8,035 bases of DNA from Chthoniobacterales bacterium (GTDB taxonomy: Bacteria; Verrucomicrobiota; Verrucomicrobiia; Chthoniobacterales; UBA10450). A program made the position numbers and the translations under genes. Below the pieces are notes generated by a model. It made no database searches, was not told where the DNA came from, and saw nothing but the letters and a program-made list of their open reading frames with translations. Below, piece by piece: positions 5,619 through 8,035 of the stretch. The DNA lies in the NCBI GenBank assembly GCA_013697365.1, contig JACCXA010000211.1:1-8035 (forward strand). Direction: 5' to 3'. Each line of letters opens with the position of its first letter. The first letter of the stretch is position 1.

Positions 5619-6788
5619 GTGGCAACGGAGACGGAGACAGCGGAGAACGTTCAACAGCCAGCGTCCTTCCTTCAACTGCCAACTGCCGGCGCTGTCATCC
5701 GACATCTCTACGTTCATATCCCTTTCTGCGCACGGATCTGTCCTTACTGCGCCTTTTACAAGGAGCGCGCTGATCCCGCGCAGACGCAGCGCTTTTGCGA
5801 GGCGTTGCTGGGCGAGCTGAAAAAGCTGAGTAAACATTTCCGTCTCGAACCGGAAACCATCTTCTTCGGTGGAGGCACGCCGACGGCGCTCTCAACCGAT
5901 CAGCTTGGTTTCGTGCTGGATGGATTCCGTGAAGATCTGGACCTTTCGCGCCTCGCGGAATGGACGATCGAGGCGAATCCTGGAAGCGTTTCGCCCCGGA
6001 AAGCAAACATGCTCAAGGCGCTCGGTGTCACCCGAATCAGCCTCGGTGTGCAATCGTGGGACGATGCGCTTCTTTCCATTCTCGGTCGCGAGCACAACTC
6101 CGCGCAGGCGGAAGCTTCCTTCCGCATGCTACGCGAGGCGGGATTCAAAAACGTCAGTCTTGACCTGATGTTCGGCTTGCCGGGACAGACACCCGCGCAA
6201 TGGGAGGACACCCTCCTTCGCACTGTGTCGCTCGCGCCCGATCACATCTCCGCCTATTGCCTGACTTACGAGGAAGACACGGAGTTTTTTCTCCGGCAGA
6301 CGCGCCGGGAGTATCGGTCGGAAATTGAAACCGACGCTGCGTTTTTCGAAACTTCGATGCGCGTCCTCGAAGCTGCCGGGTACGAGCAATACGAGATTTC
6401 GAATTATGCGCGCGCCGGGTACGAGTCGGTGCATAATCGCGGGTACTGGTCGGGCGCCGATTACCTGGGGATCGGTCCGAGTGCGTTCTCGACCGTCGGG
6501 ACCGAGCGCTGGCAAAACGTTTGCGATTATCGCAACTACAGCGATCGCGTTCTGGGCGGCTACTCGGCGGTAGTGTCGATTGAAAAGCTTACGCCCTCGA
6601 TAAAGCGGAGCGAACAGATCGCTCTTGGATTGCGGACGCGCTGGGGCGTTCCGGCCGAGTGGCTCCGCGAAAAGAATCAGTGTGAGGAATTCGTCACGCT
6701 CGGGTTACTGCGGCACGAGGAAAGCCGCTTCGTGCTAACGCAAAAAGGGAGACTGCTGGCTGATTCTGTGGCGGAAGCGTTTATCTAA
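5619..6788 (+). CDS. hemW: Radical SAM heme chaperone HemW (HemN-like)
   Basis: The 389-residue protein has the radical SAM cluster motif C37xxxC41xxC44 followed by AF. This is the CxxxCxxCxF form of HemW, not the CxxxCxxCxC form of coproporphyrinogen dehydrogenase HemN. Other family landmarks are FFGGGTPTAL (82-91), IEANPGSVS (117-125), RISLGVQSWDD (139-149), LDLMFGLPGQT (181-191), YEQYEISNYA (255-264) and HNRGYW (272-277). HemW binds heme and helps insert it into respiratory proteins; older annotations call it oxygen-independent coproporphyrinogen III oxidase. It is cytoplasmic. The GTG at 5619 is the only ordinary start in frame, because a TAA lies two codons upstream (5613-5615). It gives about 26 extra residues before the usual beginning (IRHLYVHIPFC), encoded by a low-complexity heptamer-like tract. 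It diverges from DUF362 and converges with uppS. Confidence 0.93.
   Translation: MATETETAENVQQPASFLQLPTAGAVIRHLYVHIPFCARICPYCAFYKERADPAQTQRFCEALLGELKKLSKHFRLEPETIFFGGGTPTALSTDQLGFVLDGFREDLDLSRLAEWTIEANPGSVSPRKANMLKALGVTRISLGVQSWDDALLSILGREHNSAQAEASFRMLREAGFKNVSLDLMFGLPGQTPAQWEDTLLRTVSLAPDHISAYCLTYEEDTEFFLRQTRREYRSEIETDAAFFETSMRVLEAAGYEQYEISNYARAGYESVHNRGYWSGADYLGIGPSAFSTVGTERWQNVCDYRNYSDRVLGGYSAVVSIEKLTPSIKRSEQIALGLRTRWGVPAEWLREKNQCEEFVTLGLLRHEESRFVLTQKGRLLADSVAEAFI
5646..5694. repeat. Degenerate heptamer repeat tract at the hemW/DUF362 divergent starts
   Basis: The tract divides into consecutive 7-mers. Two adjacent copies of AACTGCC occupy 5674-5687, preceded by AACGTTC (5646), AACAGCC (5653), AGCGTCC (5660) and TTCCTTC (5667), and followed by the weaker GGCGCTG. 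Immediately upstream (5625-5645) is another short purine repeat based on ACGGAG. Together they encode the N-terminal extension of HemW and, on the other strand, the extra N-terminus of the long DUF362 frame. The 7-base period matches that of the tract at 761-795, although the unit sequence differs. Confidence 0.5.
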
Positions 6789-6790
6789 TA

Positions 6791-6844
6791 GCAGCACCCG
6801 CGACTTCGCGTGGGACTGACAGAGTGGCGCTCGCGCTGCGGGTG
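6791..6844. other. Nested hairpins downstream of hemW, bidirectional terminator or REP-like element
   Basis: CACCCGC (6795-6801) and GCGGGTG (6838-6844) are exact complements enclosing the region. Alternatively, 6797-6802 pairs with 6809-6814 as a local 6-bp stem including one G-T, with loop ACTTCG. The first stem starts 8 bases after the hemW stop codon. No T-run follows, so it is not a textbook intrinsic terminator, though structured RNA between convergent genes often serves this role. Confidence 0.4.
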
Positions 6845-6853
6845 ATAGATCGC

Positions 6854-6878
6854 GCGGCGTTCGGTCATAAACCGCCGC
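6854..6878. repeat. GCGGCG/CGCCGC hairpin, REP-like
   Basis: GCGGCG (6854-6859) and CGCCGC (6873-6878) form an exact 6-bp stem around TTCGGTCATAAAC. The decamer CCGCCGCTAC at 6872-6881 is repeated at 6888-6897, where it includes the uppS stop codon. The GC-rich arms flanking a TCATAAA centre look like a dispersed intergenic element. Only this copy is visible here. Confidence 0.4.
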
Positions 6879-6893
6879 TACAAGGTGCCGCCG

Positions 6894-7610
6894 CTACCCG
6901 ACTCCGCCGAAGCGCCTCTGCCGTTGGCCAAATGCTTCCACCGCCGCGCTGAGATCCTGCTTCGTGAAATCGGGCCAGAGCTTCGGCGTGACATACATCT
7001 CCGTGTAGGACAATTGCCACAGGAGGAAATTCGACAGGCGCAGCTCTCCGGAAGTGCGAATGAGCAAGTCGGGATCAGGGTAGTAGCGCGTATAGAGATG
7101 CTTGCTGAACATCTCCGGATCGATCATCGCGCTGTCGATATGTCCTTCCTCGATTTGGCGCAGCAGGCTCTTGATGCCGTCGATAATCTCGAGCCGGCTC
7201 CCATAGCTGAGCGCGAGAATGAGAGTGAGTCCGTTGTTGCGCGATGTGCTCTCGATCGATTTGTGGAGCTGACGCTGGCAAGCCGGGGGAAGATCCGTCA
7301 ACCGGCCAATGGCTTGCAGCCGGACATTTTTCTCCAGCAGCTCCGGGGTTTTCTCTTTCAAAAAGCGCTCGAGCAAATGCATAAGCGCGAAGACCTCCGC
7401 TTTCGGACGCTGCCAGTTCTCCGCCGAAAATGCGTAGAGCGTCAGGAATTCGATCTTCAATTCGCCGCAACCTTCCACGCATTCGCGCACCGCTTCCGCG
7501 CCTTGCTCATGTCCTTTGATGCGAGCCAGGCCCCGATCCTTCGCCCACCGCCCGTTCCCATCCATGATGATCGCGACATGGCGCGGAACGGTTTGGACGG
7601 GCGCGGCCAT
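6894..7610 (-). CDS. uppS: Isoprenyl transferase, undecaprenyl diphosphate synthase UppS
   Basis: The 238-residue protein has the usual length and all landmarks of cis-prenyltransferases. These are HVAIIMDGNGRWA with the catalytic D17 and the GNGR diphosphate loop (18-21), GHEQG with H34, SAENW (62-66), and the C-terminal RTSGELRLSNFLLWQ (185-199) with E189, R191 and downstream E204. It adds eight isopentenyl diphosphates in cis to farnesyl diphosphate, giving the C55 carrier used for peptidoglycan and other envelope polymers. It is a soluble or membrane-associated cytoplasmic enzyme. ALSYGSRLEI replaces the commoner ALSYGGRxEI, a mild variation. It starts with ATG 3 nt after the purA stop, so the two are surely co-transcribed and probably translationally coupled. 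No strong Shine-Dalgarno is seen. The TAG stop lies in a repeated decamer, facing hemW. Confidence 0.95.
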   Translation of the reverse strand: MAAPVQTVPRHVAIIMDGNGRWAKDRGLARIKGHEQGAEAVRECVEGCGELKIEFLTLYAFSAENWQRPKAEVFALMHLLERFLKEKTPELLEKNVRLQAIGRLTDLPPACQRQLHKSIESTSRNNGLTLILALSYGSRLEIIDGIKSLLRQIEEGHIDSAMIDPEMFSKHLYTRYYPDPDLLIRTSGELRLSNFLLWQLSYTEMYVTPKLWPDFTKQDLSAAVEAFGQRQRRFGGVG

Positions 7611-7613
7611 GGA

Positions 7614-8035
7614 TTACAGCACGATGGTTTGGCCGCGCGCGGGGCCCACGCTGACCACGGTTAACTTTGCCCCGGTCAGCTCCGCTAATCGCTTTACGTA
7701 AACGCGCGCAGCCGAGGGCAGGTCCGAGAATTTCTTCGCGGTCTGCGTTGGTGTTTTCCAACCATGCAGCTCTTCGTAGATCGGCTCGCAACTTTCGAGC
7801 TGCGCCGCATCACACGGCGGAACGTCGAGCCGTTTGCCTTTGAGTCGATAGCCAACACAGATCCGGATCGGATGGAGGGTGTCGAGCCCATCAAGGTTGG
7901 TGATCGCAAGCTCATCGATGCCATTGATCATGGTCGCGTAGCGCGCGGCCACCGCGTCAAACCAGCCGCAGCGCCGGGGGCGTCCGGTGGTCGCGCCAAA
8001 CTCGCGTCCCATTTTGTGCAGCATGTCGGCGAGAT
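7614..8035 (-). CDS. purA: Adenylosuccinate synthetase PurA, C-terminal part, cut by window edge
   Basis: About 139 residues are visible and the frame is still open at the right edge, so the start lies outside. The segment holds GREFGATTGRPRRCGWFD, a PurA signature in the C-terminal half of the enzyme. It also has the NGIDELAITNLDGLDTL stretch that precedes the C-terminal domain and the closing SVGPARGQTI. With a usual family length of about 420-430 residues, this is the last third. PurA joins IMP and aspartate using GTP to make adenylosuccinate, the first committed step to AMP. The internal ATG at 8022-8024 is not a true start, since the conserved sequence continues upstream of it. The TAA stop is 3 nt before the uppS ATG. 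Confidence 0.95.
   Translation of the reverse strand, partial: LADMLHKMGREFGATTGRPRRCGWFDAVAARYATMINGIDELAITNLDGLDTLHPIRICVGYRLKGKRLDVPPCDAAQLESCEPIYEELHGWKTPTQTAKKFSDLPSAARVYVKRLAELTGAKLTVVSVGPARGQTIVL

Noticed and set aside
6885..7664. 259-codon open frame on the plus strand opposite uppS
   Set aside because: uppS on the minus strand has every catalytic motif. The antisense frame shows no family resemblance.
1..8035. CRISPR array, tRNA or rRNA genes, prophage or conjugative genes
   Set aside because: None seen. The only tandem repeats are 6-7 bases long without spacers, I noticed no tRNA-like cloverleaf or conserved T-arm sequence in the gaps, and all intact genes are metabolic, transport or secreted-protein genes.

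Overview
This is an ordinary-looking stretch of bacterial chromosome, moderately GC-rich, with eight protein genes or gene parts, one decayed toxin-like gene and several short repeats and hairpins. I found no rRNA, tRNA, CRISPR array, insertion sequence or phage gene. The gene types and the short intergenic repeats (a heptamer tract, hairpins with a GCGGCG stem) recall soil Verrucomicrobiota of the Chthoniobacter/Udaeobacter kind. That placement rests on general resemblance, not on a marker gene, and is tentative.

Layout from left to right. On the minus strand, a POT-family peptide/proton symporter (805-2172) is followed after 50 bp by a MOSC-domain protein (5-754), with a five-unit heptamer repeat in the gap. 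Next comes 680 bp without an intact gene. It holds a hairpin (2261-2287), a frameshifted PIN-domain (VapC-like) remnant lacking its N-terminus (2393-2760), and a strong hairpin at the broken end (2753-2792). A small secreted Thr-rich protein (2854-3378, minus) follows, with a 19-bp palindrome upstream. Then a two-gene minus-strand operon encodes a secreted DUF362 protein (4561-5607) and a squalene/phytoene-synthase-type enzyme (3560-4564), joined by an ATGA overlap.

The radical-SAM heme chaperone gene hemW (5619-6788) is the only plus-strand gene and diverges from DUF362. The start regions of both frames run through a second degenerate heptamer tract, so both N-termini are uncertain. hemW converges on the minus-strand pair purA (partial, entering from the right edge) and uppS. 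Clustered hairpins fill the 105-bp convergent gap.

Functionally, two enzymes are expected to draw on farnesyl diphosphate: UppS for the undecaprenyl carrier of peptidoglycan, and the squalene-synthase-like enzyme for squalene-type triterpenoids. They lie in separate operons. The other genes are housekeeping or transport. I see no convincing multi-gene defence, mobile or biosynthetic system. The points most worth a second look are the repeat-derived N-terminus of HemW, the hairpin at the broken end of the PIN gene, and the DUF362/squalene-synthase coupling.
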